64,000 nucleotides of DNA from positions 1,550,001 through 1,614,000 of the forward strand of contig CBDDED010000003.1 of assembly GCA_965226825.1 (NCBI GenBank), written 5' to 3'. Under the pieces are notes generated by a model that searched no databases, was not told the DNA's origin, and saw only the letters and a program-made list of their open reading frames with translations. A program made the translations under genes and the position numbers. This document shows, one piece after another, positions 33,799 through 42,569 of this stretch (its first letter is position 1; each line of letters opens with the position of its first letter). This stretch comes from Io17-Chloro-G2 sp965226825. Its GTDB lineage: Bacteria > Chloroflexota > Dehalococcoidia > Lucifugimonadales > UBA3495.

Positions 33799-34296
33799 AT
33801 GAGCTACACACCAGACCACCTGGGGCACGTGAACATTTACGTGCGCAACGCTGAAGCGTCTCGAGAATGGTATGAGGACATCCTGGGCCTGCACACCTAC
33901 GACTTTGTTCCCGGTCGGGCAGCTTTCATGTCGGCCAACCTGGACGAGTCCCACGAGGTCGCCCTGATGGAGATCGGCGAGACCGCTAGGGGTCCGGAGA
34001 AAGGCCAGGTGGGGTTGAACCACATGGCCTGGCGAATGAAGAGCCTGGACGACCTCAAGGAGTTTTACGCCAGGATCAAGAGCAGAGCCGTGGCGGTCAC
34101 CCCCCAGGACCACAGCCTATCCCTGGGCTTGTATTTCAAGGACCCTGACGGCAACGGCATTGAAGTGTACTACGAATTGCCTCGCAGCCAGTGGCACGCT
34201 CAAGAGGGCATTTTCATGCAGGGCGAGCGGCCGCGGGGACAGTTCCCGGGCCCTTGGGATGAGGTGTTGGCGGAGCAGCAATTGGCCGCCCGTTAG
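33799..34296 (+). CDS. VOC family protein (glyoxalase/extradiol dioxygenase-like)
   Basis: A 165-residue VOC-fold protein. The first beta-alpha-beta-beta-beta unit reads DHLGHVNIYVRNAEASREWYEDILGLHTYDFV (metal His in LGHVNI). The second contains VGLNHMAWRMKSLDDLKEFYARIK (second His) and the C-terminal GLYFKDPDGNGIEVYYELP (metal Glu). That gives the H-H-E set of extradiol-dioxygenase-type members. It would cleave or isomerise a small aromatic or oxygenated compound using Fe or Mn. It is a single-gene unit between a promoter at 33731 and a strong terminator at 34335, near an LLM gene that could supply its substrate. Confidence 0.9.
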   Translation: MSYTPDHLGHVNIYVRNAEASREWYEDILGLHTYDFVPGRAAFMSANLDESHEVALMEIGETARGPEKGQVGLNHMAWRMKSLDDLKEFYARIKSRAVAVTPQDHSLSLGLYFKDPDGNGIEVYYELPRSQWHAQEGIFMQGERPRGQFPGPWDEVLAEQQLAAR

Positions 34297-34334
34297 TCCA
34301 AGGAATCCCGGCGCAAACGAGGCGAAGTAACCGG

Positions 34335-34370
34335 AGTGGGTGGGACCCTATGGTCCCACCCACTTTTTTT
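34335..34370 (+). terminator. Rho-independent terminator
   Basis: A perfect 13-bp stem (AGTGGGTGGGACC / GGTCCCACCCACT) with a CTAT loop and a run of seven T ends the VOC transcript 39 bases after its stop. Confidence 0.95.
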
Positions 34371-34380
34371 GACCAGCGCG

Positions 34381-34409
34381 TTGACCCATTTTTAGACTAG
34401 TCATATACT
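34381..34409 (+). promoter_or_regulatory. Promoter TTGACC-17-TATACT
   Basis: A well-spaced sigma70-type promoter directly after the VOC terminator drives the epimerase-like gene that starts at 34533. This implies a leader of about 115 bases. Confidence 0.7.
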
Positions 34410-34532
34410 TCGCGTGTTTCACCGGGTTGTGGTCCGCAGGACCTGGCTCGCGGGACCATGGGCAGTTTTCATACGGGCGCGGGGCCCAATCGAGTAGATA
34501 CCTGAGAAATAGCTGGCCGGGAGGTGGCGAAA

Positions 34533-35474
34533 ATGACGGCGCTAGTGGTTGGCGGCACCGGGTTTATCGGGCCCAGGCTAATCAAGAAATTGGTAGAGCA
34601 GGGCGAGAAGGTGGTGTGCATGGACCTCAACCCTTCCGCAGACCTGTTGAGTGGTTGGGAAAATGAGGTGGAAATCATCCGCGGGGACGTGACCCAATTC
34701 GAAGACGTGATGCGGGCGGTAATAGAGACCCAACCCGACCGCATGATCAACCTGGCCTACCGGTTGGGTGGAGGGGAGGACAACCCCCATCACGCAATTC
34801 GCCTGAACATTCTGGGCATGGATAACTGCTTCGAGGCAGCGCGGCTTCAGGGAGTCAAACGGGTGATCTACGCCAGTTCCATTGCGGTGAGCGGGTCTCA
34901 GAGCCATTTTGGAGATCGCGCCGCCACCGAGGATGACCCGAAATACGGGACCAGCCAATACGCCGTTTGCAAGATCTTTAACGAGTTCCAGGCCCAGCAG
35001 TATATAGACAACCACGGTATGTCTATAACCGGAATCCGCCCGGCCAACGTTACCGGCCCAGATAAAGTCCGGGGTTCCACCGACCACGTGAGGTGCATCA
35101 CCCTTCCCGCCCAGGGCGAGCCCGTGCGGTTTCCCTTCAAGTCACTGATGCGGCTGCCGATACACGTGGAAGACATTTCAGAGGCTTTCGCCAGGGTGCT
35201 TCTGTCCGATGCTCCGCACCACTCTATTTACAACTCCGGCGGCTCCGCCATCAGCCTGGGAGACCTGGCCGAGATTGTGCGCAGGTTCATTCCCGACGCC
35301 AGGATCGAATTCGATGACGATGGGGGATTGGAAGAGTCCGGGAACTACCTGGTCGACAACAGCCGGCTATTGAACGAGTTTGAGTTGGAGTACGCTCCCT
35401 TTCCCCAAAGGGTCCTGGAAATAATCAACGACGTCCGCCAGGACATGGGCCAACCCCCGATCGATCCTGCCTGA
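34533..35474 (+). CDS. NAD-dependent epimerase/dehydratase (extended SDR)
   Basis: GGGAGGTGGCGAAA precedes the ATG at 34533 (a GTG at 34524 is also in frame); the product has 313 residues. The Rossmann start is VVGGTGFIGPRLIKKLVEQG, followed by MDLNPSADLL for NAD ribose binding. The catalytic Ser is in YASSIAVSGSQ and the YxxxK motif is YAVCK, preceded by KYGTSQ. The family includes UDP-sugar epimerases and reductases. The nearby GRFI-type nucleotide-sugar contacts are not distinctive, so a sugar-nucleotide or small-molecule ketone substrate is equally possible. It is convergent with dnaE2. Confidence 0.9.
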   Translation: MTALVVGGTGFIGPRLIKKLVEQGEKVVCMDLNPSADLLSGWENEVEIIRGDVTQFEDVMRAVIETQPDRMINLAYRLGGGEDNPHHAIRLNILGMDNCFEAARLQGVKRVIYASSIAVSGSQSHFGDRAATEDDPKYGTSQYAVCKIFNEFQAQQYIDNHGMSITGIRPANVTGPDKVRGSTDHVRCITLPAQGEPVRFPFKSLMRLPIHVEDISEAFARVLLSDAPHHSIYNSGGSAISLGDLAEIVRRFIPDARIEFDDDGGLEESGNYLVDNSRLLNEFELEYAPFPQRVLEIINDVRQDMGQPPIDPA

Positions 35475-35527
35475 AACACACCCGCGTGATACCTGCCTGA
35501 AACCCACTTGCCCAAAACGTGCGGCGG

Positions 35528-38500
35528 CTATCTCCAATCTTTGGCTTTGGGCAGGTGTTTAAGGGTCCTGGCGCTTGCCACGTGCCTGGCCACGATGTTC
35601 ATGGCGCCGTCCCGGCGCGAGACCTCACCACGAATTATCAGCGCCGGCTCCCGCAGCGTTAGCCGGTATTTTTCATAAACCTGGGGCCACACCACCAGTG
35701 GAGTGTGGCCGAATTCGTCCTCCAGGGTAACGAACACCGCCTTGGCCAGGGGGCGTTGGCGGCGTATAACCAGCCCGGCCACGGTAACCTCAGCGCCGTC
35801 AGGCAACTGCAGCACATCCTGGCTGGTGGAAACTCCCGGGGGAAGGTGGTCCCTCAACATGGCCATCAGGTGTCCCCGGGGATAAAGGCCCATGGTGCGG
35901 TATTCCCCGGCCATGGTCTCCCAGGCGCTCTGCGCGGGCAGATCGGCCATGTCCTGCTCCACGGGCAAGGGCAAAGGCTGCTGGTAGCCGCCGGGGCGGT
36001 AGCGCAGTCCCACTTCCCATAAAGCGCTGCGCCGGTCCGGGACCAAGCAGTCAAAGGCGCCGGCGTTGACCAGGTTTTCAATGGCTTCCCGCTGCAACCG
36101 GGTGCGTTCCATGGCGTCGGCCAGGCTGACAAAGGGGCCTGCCGCGTCCCTGGCCCCGGTGATTGAAGCGGCGCCGGCTTCCCCCAAGCCCAACACCTGT
36201 AAAAACCCAAGCAACAGGGATTCGTCCTTGATGACGCACTTTCCCCTGCTGGCATTAATGTCTGGGTTGAGCACGGCAACGCCATGACGCCTGGCATCTT
36301 CCTTCAGGGTTTCCAGGTTATAGAACCCCATAGGCTGCTGGTTGAAGATGGCGACGAAAAACTCCAGGGGATAGTAATATTTGAGCCAAGCCATGTGATA
36401 GGCGGTGGCCCCAAAGGCGAAAGCATGGGACTCGGGAAACATGTAATGGCCGTTGAACTTCATGAAAATCTTTTCAGCCGCCTCTTGGGGAACACCCTTT
36501 CCGGCAGCGCCCCGGAGGAACTTCTCACGGTAGAAATCGATCAGCGTTTGATTGTTTCTCCGGTTGAAGGAGCGCCTTAGCTGGTCGGCCTCAACCGCGG
36601 TGAAGCCCGCCACGTCCATCGCCACGTGGTTCACCTGGTCCTGAAACAGGATGATGCCCAGGGTGCGCTCCAGGGCCCGCTGCTCCAGGGGGTGGTCGTA
36701 GCGCCAGGGGATGCCTTCTGACCGGCGTTGGATGAACTGAGTGACGCCGTCGTTGACTCCCACACCGGGACGCACCGCCCCCACTTCATAGGCCATGTCG
36801 GTGAGATTTCTCGGCTTAATGCGGGGGACCGTCTGCATCTGGGCGGCGGATTCCACCTGGAATATCCCAACGGTATCGGCCCGGTGCATCATCTCGTACA
36901 CTGCCTGGTCGTCGAAATCGACCCGGCTAAGGTCGATGTAGCGGCCGGTGCGTTCTTCAATGAGCAGCAGGGTGTCTTGCATTTGAGACAAAGCCCCCAG
37001 GGCCAGGAAGTCTATTTTGACGAATCCGCCCTGGTCTATGCTGTCCTTATCCCAGTGACAAACGTACCTCTCTTCAATGGCGCTCTGTTGCACCGGCGTC
37101 ATTTCTATGAGGGGCGCAGAGCTGATAATCATGCCGCCGGGGTGTTGGGCCAGGTACTTGGGAAAGCCGTCCAACTGGGAGGCCAGGTCAATGAGGTGAC
37201 TCCAGACCGGGGAACCCACCTTGTCCCGAAATTCCGGCAGCCGCAGCATTTCTGAGCGCAGTTCCCCGCCGTGATGGCCGTCGACCCTCTTAGCCAGCTT
37301 GTCCACGTCCTGGAAAGGCAGACCCAAAGCCTTGCCCAAGTCGCGGATGGCGCCCTTGATCTTGTAGGTGGAGATCATACCGGTCAGGGCGGCGTGGTCC
37401 CAACCCCATTTCTTATGCACTCGTTTGATCAGCTCTTCCCGGATATTCCGAGGGAAATCCAGATCAATGTCGAGTGTTGCCTTCATATCGTCGGACAGAA
37501 ACCGGTCCAGGGACAGGTTATATTCCAAGGGATCGATGTGTGAAAGGCCGATGAGGTAACCCACAAGCATGGCCACCGACGAGCCCCGGCCCCGGCCCGG
37601 CGGGCGCTCCTCCAGGGGTATTTCAACATCGCTCAAACCCAGCTCGATCATGATCTCCCGGGCCATCTGGATGATTTCATAGTAAATCAGCATGAAGCCC
37701 GACAGGTTATGCTTCCGAATCAGCCGAAACTCCTCGTCAAGCCGAGCTTTGACCTTCCCTCCAACACTCCCATAGCGGCGCCGGGCGGCCTCGCGACACA
37801 GGTGTTCCAGGTAAGTCTGTGGGGTAAAGCCCTGGGGAGTCGGACACTCGGGGAATTCGTAACCCAGGTCCTTGGTGAGGTCGAAAGTGCATCTGCCGGC
37901 AATTGCCAAGGTGTTTTCAATAGCTTCCGGGCAACTCTCAAACAGTGCGGCCATTTCCCCGGCAGACTTGAAGTAAAACTGGCCGTTGGCGCGGCGCTCC
38001 CGGTGGGATTCATCCAAACTAAGGTTATGGTGGATGGCCACCAGGGCATCCTGAAGGCGATGCCGGTCCGGCGCGTGGTAGTGAACGTTGTTGGTGGCAA
38101 CCACGCCCACGCCCGCTTCTCGGGCCAGCTGCGCCAGTTGCCAGTTGCGGCGGGTGTCTCCCTGGACCAGGTTTTGCTGCAATTCCACAAAGACGTTGGA
38201 CGCGCCGAACCAGTCCAGGTATTCCCTCAACTGGTCCAGGGCTTCACGCTGCCGTCCCTGGCATAAAAGGTCGGATAGACGCCCCTTACGGCAACCGGTG
38301 AGCAGAATTAAACCCTCGGTCATCGGAGCAAGGTGCTTGGGGTCCAAAGCCGGATTGCGGCGCTCCCCGAAGATGTAGGAGTAAGAAATTAGCTGGGACA
38401 GGTTTCGGTAACCCTGCCGGGTTTCGGCCAGCAAAGTCAGGTGGGAGCCGTCTTTCAGGGTCACCTCGGCGCCGCTGATTGCCTGGACCCCCACGCTGCG

Positions 38501-38668
38501 GGCCACCTGGGCAAAGTGCATGGCGCCGCAAAGGTTGTCGTGATCGGTAACGGCCAGGGCCCGGTGACCCAGTTCCTTGGAGCGCACCACCAGTTCCTCT
38601 ACCGAGGAAGCCCCCTCCTGGAAGGAATAGTTGGTGTGACAGTGCAGTTCCGCGTAGGAAATATTCAC
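35528..38668 (-). CDS. dnaE2: Error-prone DNA polymerase III alpha subunit DnaE2/ImuC
   Basis: A 1046-residue C-family polymerase. It begins with the PHP domain (SYAELHCHTNYSFQEGASS, His9 and His11; LAVTDHDNLCGA). The polymerase palm has MLVGYLIGLSHIDPLEY and the acid motif KATLDIDLDFPRNIREE. Later come the finger and HhH segments and an OB domain (GAEVTVAGLVIRRQRPL). The C-terminal end LKHLPKAKDW and the short length (replicative DnaE is about 1150-1200) mark the DnaE2 type. It performs translesion synthesis during SOS mutagenesis with ImuB. The imuB gene lies upstream on the same strand, separated by DUF6504 and a repeat-filled gap. Confidence 0.93.
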   Translation of the reverse strand: MNISYAELHCHTNYSFQEGASSVEELVVRSKELGHRALAVTDHDNLCGAMHFAQVARSVGVQAISGAEVTLKDGSHLTLLAETRQGYRNLSQLISYSYIFGERRNPALDPKHLAPMTEGLILLTGCRKGRLSDLLCQGRQREALDQLREYLDWFGASNVFVELQQNLVQGDTRRNWQLAQLAREAGVGVVATNNVHYHAPDRHRLQDALVAIHHNLSLDESHRERRANGQFYFKSAGEMAALFESCPEAIENTLAIAGRCTFDLTKDLGYEFPECPTPQGFTPQTYLEHLCREAARRRYGSVGGKVKARLDEEFRLIRKHNLSGFMLIYYEIIQMAREIMIELGLSDVEIPLEERPPGRGRGSSVAMLVGYLIGLSHIDPLEYNLSLDRFLSDDMKATLDIDLDFPRNIREELIKRVHKKWGWDHAALTGMISTYKIKGAIRDLGKALGLPFQDVDKLAKRVDGHHGGELRSEMLRLPEFRDKVGSPVWSHLIDLASQLDGFPKYLAQHPGGMIISSAPLIEMTPVQQSAIEERYVCHWDKDSIDQGGFVKIDFLALGALSQMQDTLLLIEERTGRYIDLSRVDFDDQAVYEMMHRADTVGIFQVESAAQMQTVPRIKPRNLTDMAYEVGAVRPGVGVNDGVTQFIQRRSEGIPWRYDHPLEQRALERTLGIILFQDQVNHVAMDVAGFTAVEADQLRRSFNRRNNQTLIDFYREKFLRGAAGKGVPQEAAEKIFMKFNGHYMFPESHAFAFGATAYHMAWLKYYYPLEFFVAIFNQQPMGFYNLETLKEDARRHGVAVLNPDINASRGKCVIKDESLLLGFLQVLGLGEAGAASITGARDAAGPFVSLADAMERTRLQREAIENLVNAGAFDCLVPDRRSALWEVGLRYRPGGYQQPLPLPVEQDMADLPAQSAWETMAGEYRTMGLYPRGHLMAMLRDHLPPGVSTSQDVLQLPDGAEVTVAGLVIRRQRPLAKAVFVTLEDEFGHTPLVVWPQVYEKYRLTLREPALIIRGEVSRRDGAMNIVARHVASARTLKHLPKAKDWR

Positions 38669-38807
38669 GATTTATTTGCTCATTTCACCACCACCCATCA
38701 CTCATCACTTCATTTAAAGTATTTGTAGTCAGTTTTTCAGTGTCTTTCAGTTGTCATTAAATCTCCACGTATTTCCCGCTGCAGCTTCGTTGCCATAACT
38801 GTGTTAG

Positions 38808-38905
38808 CCATAACCGTGTTGGCGCATAGTCAGGGCTCTGGATTCCCGCTGCGGCGAGAATGACCAGTGGCGGGGGCTCTGGATTCCCGCTGCGGCGGGA
38901 ATGAC
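38808..38905. repeat. Two dispersed-repeat copies inside the imuB-dnaE2 gap
   Basis: Copies at about 38829-38863 (CAGGGCTCTGGATTCCCGCT, then GCGGCGAGAATGAC) and 38875-38904 (GGCTCTGGATTCCCGCTGCG, then GCGGGAATGACC) lie head to tail. The flank (CATAACCGTGTTGGCGCATA) is shared with 14880-14902. The whole 348-base gap 38669-39016 has no ORF of its own. At its left end, GTTGTCATTAAATC is the inverse of the ATGACAAT tail seen at 15020 and 40849. Confidence 0.8.
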
Positions 38906-39016
38906 CGTAGGTGGGCGCGGTCGGATAAAGGGTGATCAGGCATAGCTTTGGATGCAAGGGTCTTGGATGCAAGATTCGCCAGTCACATCAGAATGCGTTA
39001 GCCCTAGCTGTTTGCC

Positions 39017-39304
39017 CTAGCCCCCTTGCCGGTACCAACTCCCGTCAGCCTGGTCGCGAAAGACTATGATGCGCCGGCCGCCCTGAACGGTTAGCTCATA
39101 GTAGGTCCTGACGATGGGGCTATCCCGCCACCACTCTTCATCGATCTGCCATAGGTCCTCCACCGAGTCCACTTTGACCCTCCGGCCCTTCCGGCCCAGG
39201 ACCACGGGTCTATGATGGGAGTCTTCCTCCACTGATATGGGCATGGGCAGGTTCAGGGGTCGAATGGGACCAGCGCCTGGCGCCGTTCGGGAATTCTTGA
39301 CCAT
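39017..39304 (-). CDS. DUF6504-type protein of the imuB-dnaE2 cassette
   Basis: A 95-residue protein. The core (EEDSHHRPVVLGRKGRRVKVDSVEDLWQIDEEWWRDSPIVRTYYELTVQGGRRIIVFRD) matches the DUF6504 domain that recurs beside or fused to ImuB. It forms a small beta-rich SH3-like fold with an unknown role in the mutasome. The listed start overlaps imuB by 52 bases; an internal ATG at 39244 would start nine bases after the imuB stop and keeps the whole conserved core. In either case it is translated with imuB. Confidence 0.8.
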   Translation of the reverse strand: MVKNSRTAPGAGPIRPLNLPMPISVEEDSHHRPVVLGRKGRRVKVDSVEDLWQIDEEWWRDSPIVRTYYELTVQGGRRIIVFRDQADGSWYRQGG

Positions 39305-40443
39305 TGCTCTACATCCCTCATCTGGTATATGGGCGGCCGGCAGCCCAGCAAGGCTTCCAACTGCCGCATCATCTCCCTGAGCTGCTCCTTCTTGCGTACA
39401 TCGGAAAAAAGGCTGGACTGGATGCCCGACTCGCCGGTAAACCCGGCCAGGGTCAACCGCATGTCTTCCAGTGGGCCGGGCAGTTCCACGGCATCCAGAC
39501 GCCCCTTCAGAATGAAAAGGGCCTTCTCCTTACTACCCACTGCATTCTTGAAGGCAAAACGTCTAGTCCAGGGAGGACGCCGCAATATCTGGCTTTCAAT
39601 GCCGGCGATGCGGGCATACTTGCCTCTGACTTCCGGCCGGGCGAAGGCCCTGCCCAGCAAGGCTTCCACCGCCGTCAGCACGGCATCGCGGGTGACGGTG
39701 GGAGACGGGAAAGTAAGGAACTCCTGGACCACCTCTTCCCGCTGATGGGGCGCCAGTGGGCTGTGGTCAATGCCGTTGGCCAGTTCCCAAGCCTTCCTTC
39801 CTTCGGCTTTCAGCTGAGCTTGCGCCGCACCCACTGACAGCGACGCCAACTGACCCAGGGTGTGCAGGCCGAATCGGTGCAGCCGAGTCTTGCCATCCCG
39901 GGAGAGGGGCAACAGGTCTACTGGGAACCCCTGCAGGAATTCGGCTGCGTTATCCGGAGCCTTGGTGGCCCGGCCGCCGTTGCTGGTCACCGCGGCGACG
40001 TAGGCCGGAAACTTGCCCGCAGCCACACCGATGCGAGGATTGAACCGGTGGGGGACCGCCTGGAGCAACGTGGCAATAAGCCGGGCCTCGCCCCCATACA
40101 TTTCCTCCAAGCCCCGCAGGTCCACGTAGGCGCAACCCAACTCTCCCTTTTCTACAATAGGGCTCCTGGATTCCAAAGCCTCGATCAAGCTGTCAAAAAC
40201 CAATTGATAATGGGACGTATCCGCCTGAAGCAGCGCCGCATCCTTACAACGGGACATGGCTTCCTGGAGAGACATGCCGGAGGCGACTCCCACAGCCTGC
40301 GCGGAGCTATCCAGCACCAACTGCCTGGAGCCATAGCTTTCCGTCACCACCACGGGTTTCCCCCGGAGTTCGGGATACCGTATAAGTTCGGCCTTCACGG
40401 GAAGGTGAGTAACCAGCATGCAGGCGATCAGTCGATCAGTCAT
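39253..40443 (-). CDS. imuB: ImuB-like Y-family DNA polymerase homologue
   Basis: A 396-residue Y-family-like protein. The first catalytic acid motif of Y polymerases (D-x-D-x-F-F) is replaced by IACMLVTHLPVKAELIRYPELRGKPVVVTE. The second motif reads CAYVDLRGLEEMYGG, with Leu in place of the catalytic Glu. These losses are typical of ImuB, which does not polymerise but bridges DnaE2 to the beta clamp. Helix-hairpin-helix (FGLHTLGQLASLSVGAAQAQL) and little-finger regions follow. It probably heads the SOS mutagenesis operon with DUF6504 and dnaE2. No imuA or splB gene is seen upstream. Confidence 0.88.
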   Translation of the reverse strand: MTDRLIACMLVTHLPVKAELIRYPELRGKPVVVTESYGSRQLVLDSSAQAVGVASGMSLQEAMSRCKDAALLQADTSHYQLVFDSLIEALESRSPIVEKGELGCAYVDLRGLEEMYGGEARLIATLLQAVPHRFNPRIGVAAGKFPAYVAAVTSNGGRATKAPDNAAEFLQGFPVDLLPLSRDGKTRLHRFGLHTLGQLASLSVGAAQAQLKAEGRKAWELANGIDHSPLAPHQREEVVQEFLTFPSPTVTRDAVLTAVEALLGRAFARPEVRGKYARIAGIESQILRRPPWTRRFAFKNAVGSKEKALFILKGRLDAVELPGPLEDMRLTLAGFTGESGIQSSLFSDVRKKEQLREMMRQLEALLGCRPPIYQMRDVEQWSRIPERRQALVPFDP

Positions 40444-40561
40444 CGGCGGGCAGCGTTGGCTTCCAATGTCCGGATAAAAGCAGTTATCTTTCTATCCCGG
40501 CTGTTCCACAAGCTTTCCCGCTGCGGGGACTTCATCCACCCGGGACGGGCTGGGATTATAT

Positions 40562-40575
40562 AGAACTTTTGTACG
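40562..40575. promoter_or_regulatory. Possible LexA (DinR-type) box upstream of imuB
   Basis: AGAACTTTTGTACG matches 7 of 8 positions of the GAAC-N4-GTTC core of the Gram-positive-type SOS box. It lies about 120 bases before the imuB start, where a LexA operator would be expected. One mismatch and the long distance keep confidence low. Confidence 0.25.
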
Positions 40576-40619
40576 TGTATTCAACCGGGGCCGGTCAGAA
40601 TTTTGGGCCTTTCAATTGC

Positions 40620-40868
40620 CCCCGTCATTCTCACCGCAGTGGGAATCCAGAACCCCGATCATGCGCCAAGATTGTTATGCCAACTAAGACGCGCCGGGTG
40701 GACAGGTCGACGTCCCACCCGGACCATTCCTACAGACCCACATCAGGTTGGATGGAGAAAGGGCTCTGGATTCCCGCTGCGGCAAGAATGACGGGAGTAG
40801 GGGGCAACAGTGGTTCTGGATTCCCACTGCTGCAAGAGTGACGGGTGGATTTAATGACAATTGAAATA
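40620..40868. repeat. Gene-free gap with three dispersed-repeat copies
   Basis: Copies lie at about 40622-40657 (inverted: CGTCATTCTCACCGCAGTGG, then GAATCCAGAACCCC), 40759-40797 (GGGCTCTGGATTCCCGCTGC, then GGCAAGAATGACGGG) and 40813-40846 (GTTCTGGATTCCCACTGCTG). The last is followed by the GATTTAATGACAATTGAAAT tail shared with 15014-15034. The remainder of 40444-41117 has no recognisable gene. Confidence 0.75.
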
Positions 40869-41025
40869 TCCTGGGTCAACATTTTGGAGAGGGGCAGGGC
40901 GGAGAGCGACGATCAACATTGATGACCACGCCGATGATCAACGCCATGGCTAACCGGTTAAACCGCTGCCAAGGGGAGAAAGCCCGGTCCCCAAGGCCTT
41001 CATGTCGTGCAATCTCTAATGGCGT

Positions 41026-41031
41026 TATAAT
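41026..41031 (+). promoter_or_regulatory. -10 element TATAAT before the peptidase gene
   Basis: A perfect TATAAT in GGCGTTATAATGGG lies 87 bases upstream of the ATG at 41118. No clear -35 is visible. Confidence 0.45.
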
Positions 41032-41117
41032 GGGCTGAAGCTCCGCACGATATTCAGCGGCGCGTCCTCCGTCACTCGCGGGTAAAGCCTGAAGCGGGCA
41101 GATCGGCAGGCAAATTG

Positions 41118-42569
41118 ATGTCCACACCGGTCGGCAATAATTCTCGCAATCCCATGGGATGTTCGAGGCCGGACCGGCCCCGCCGTCTCCTACGCTTGGG
41201 AGTAGGCCTGGGAGTAGGCCTGGGAGTAGGCTTGGGAGTGGGCTTGGGAGTGGGCCTGGCAACGGCAGCACTGGTTTTGGTCCTGGGGTTTGGGGCGCAG
41301 CCTGCCTTCGCCACCGATGAAGACATTCAGATAGTCCGGGAAGAACCGCTGGTCAAGTTCCCGGATGCGGTGGATTTTGGCTTGACCATTGAATCCACCT
41401 CCGAAATAACCGAGGTGCGCCTGTTCATTCGCCCCCTGGGCGCCCAGTCCTGGATTTACGCCTATCCATCTTTTAAACCGGTCCCTGAATCCGAACAGCG
41501 GGCCACGGCTTTTAAACCGTCCTCTGAATCCGGAAAGCGGACCACGGCGAACCTACAGGTCAATACCACCGGGGACAGCTACCTGCCTCCCGGCACGCGG
41601 CTGGAATATTATTATGTAATTCAGGACGCTGCCGGGAATGTTCTGAAGACCAGTCCCTCTGTGCTGGAGTTCAACGACGACCGTTTCCAGTGGGAGAAGA
41701 CTCGGATTGGGCCGCTGGTCTTGAATTATCACGACCTGCCGGCTTCCCGGGTTTCGAAGGTCAAGGACGAGGTGGAAGGGGCGTTGGAGGAACTGACGGA
41801 TTTGCTTCAGGTCACCCCGGAAGTCCCGCTCCAGGGAGTTATTTACAACAACCGCGATGAAACCCGGAAAGCGTTTCCATTCCAGAGTGAGACCATCTCA
41901 GAGGCCGGTGTTTTTCAGGGATTCGCTTTCTCTTCCTACGGCATATTCGTTGGCGTGGGACTGGACCCTCGCCTGATAGCGCATGAGACGGCCCATTTAA
42001 TGCTTCACCAGGCTTTGGGACCCAGGGCAGTGGAGCTGCCGGCCTGGCTGAACGAGGGATTCGCCAGCTACATGGAGCCGGGTTCAGTGCCTTACGGCAG
42101 CAGCGGGCTGCGAGACCGCGGGTTGCCCATCAGGTCAATGTCCAGAGTATCCGGGACCCCCTCGCACATCGGGATTTTCTACCTGAAATCGGAAAGTGTG
42201 GTGGGGTTCCTGATAGACCATCATGGAGCCCCTGCTTTCCAACGTTTTCTGGAGCAGTTGCGCCTGGGCCGGCAGGTGGATGAGGCCCTGATGCAGGTCT
42301 ATGGGTTTGACACCGATGGCCTGGAAACCCTGTGGGCCGCCAAGGCCGAGGGGCCGCAGGCTCCCGAACCCAGGATTAATCCCAAACCTTCGCCATTCCT
42401 CTACCTGGACGTCTGGGGCTTCGGCGGCCTGGTTCTGCTGGTTTTCCTGACTCTTGGCATACGGTCCGTGTACCGGTGGGTAAGGGGGCCGGCGCCTGCG
42501 GAAGGTGAGTGGGAAGACGACTGGGCGCCACTGACAATGGACGATACGGATAGTGTTCCTCCCAGGTGA
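41118..42569 (+). CDS. Secreted gluzincin (peptidase MA-like) with C-terminal anchor
   Basis: A 483-residue protein. A basic start (RPDRPRR) leads into an h-region built from five LGVG repeats, with likely cleavage after AQPAFA near residue 66. The ectodomain has a beta-rich part, then the zinc motif HETAH (His289, Glu290, His293) and the third ligand in AWLNEGFASY (Glu313), the spacing of gluzincins. A C-terminal transmembrane helix (GFGGLVLLVFLTLGI) ends with a cytoplasmic acidic tail. It is therefore a membrane-anchored extracytoplasmic metallopeptidase of the MA-like family. An ATG at 41154 is an alternative start. The substrate is unknown. Confidence 0.85.
   Translation: MSTPVGNNSRNPMGCSRPDRPRRLLRLGVGLGVGLGVGLGVGLGVGLATAALVLVLGFGAQPAFATDEDIQIVREEPLVKFPDAVDFGLTIESTSEITEVRLFIRPLGAQSWIYAYPSFKPVPESEQRATAFKPSSESGKRTTANLQVNTTGDSYLPPGTRLEYYYVIQDAAGNVLKTSPSVLEFNDDRFQWEKTRIGPLVLNYHDLPASRVSKVKDEVEGALEELTDLLQVTPEVPLQGVIYNNRDETRKAFPFQSETISEAGVFQGFAFSSYGIFVGVGLDPRLIAHETAHLMLHQALGPRAVELPAWLNEGFASYMEPGSVPYGSSGLRDRGLPIRSMSRVSGTPSHIGIFYLKSESVVGFLIDHHGAPAFQRFLEQLRLGRQVDEALMQVYGFDTDGLETLWAAKAEGPQAPEPRINPKPSPFLYLDVWGFGGLVLLVFLTLGIRSVYRWVRGPAPAEGEWEDDWAPLTMDDTDSVPPR
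41195..41258 (+). repeat. 12-bp tandem repeat encoding the signal-peptide core
   Basis: About five head-to-tail units of TTGGGAGTAGGC, with CCTGG/CTTGG and GTA/GTG variants, encode LGVGLGVGL repeats of the signal-peptide hydrophobic core. Unit length is a multiple of three, so gain or loss keeps the frame and changes the h-region by four residues. Confidence 0.85.
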
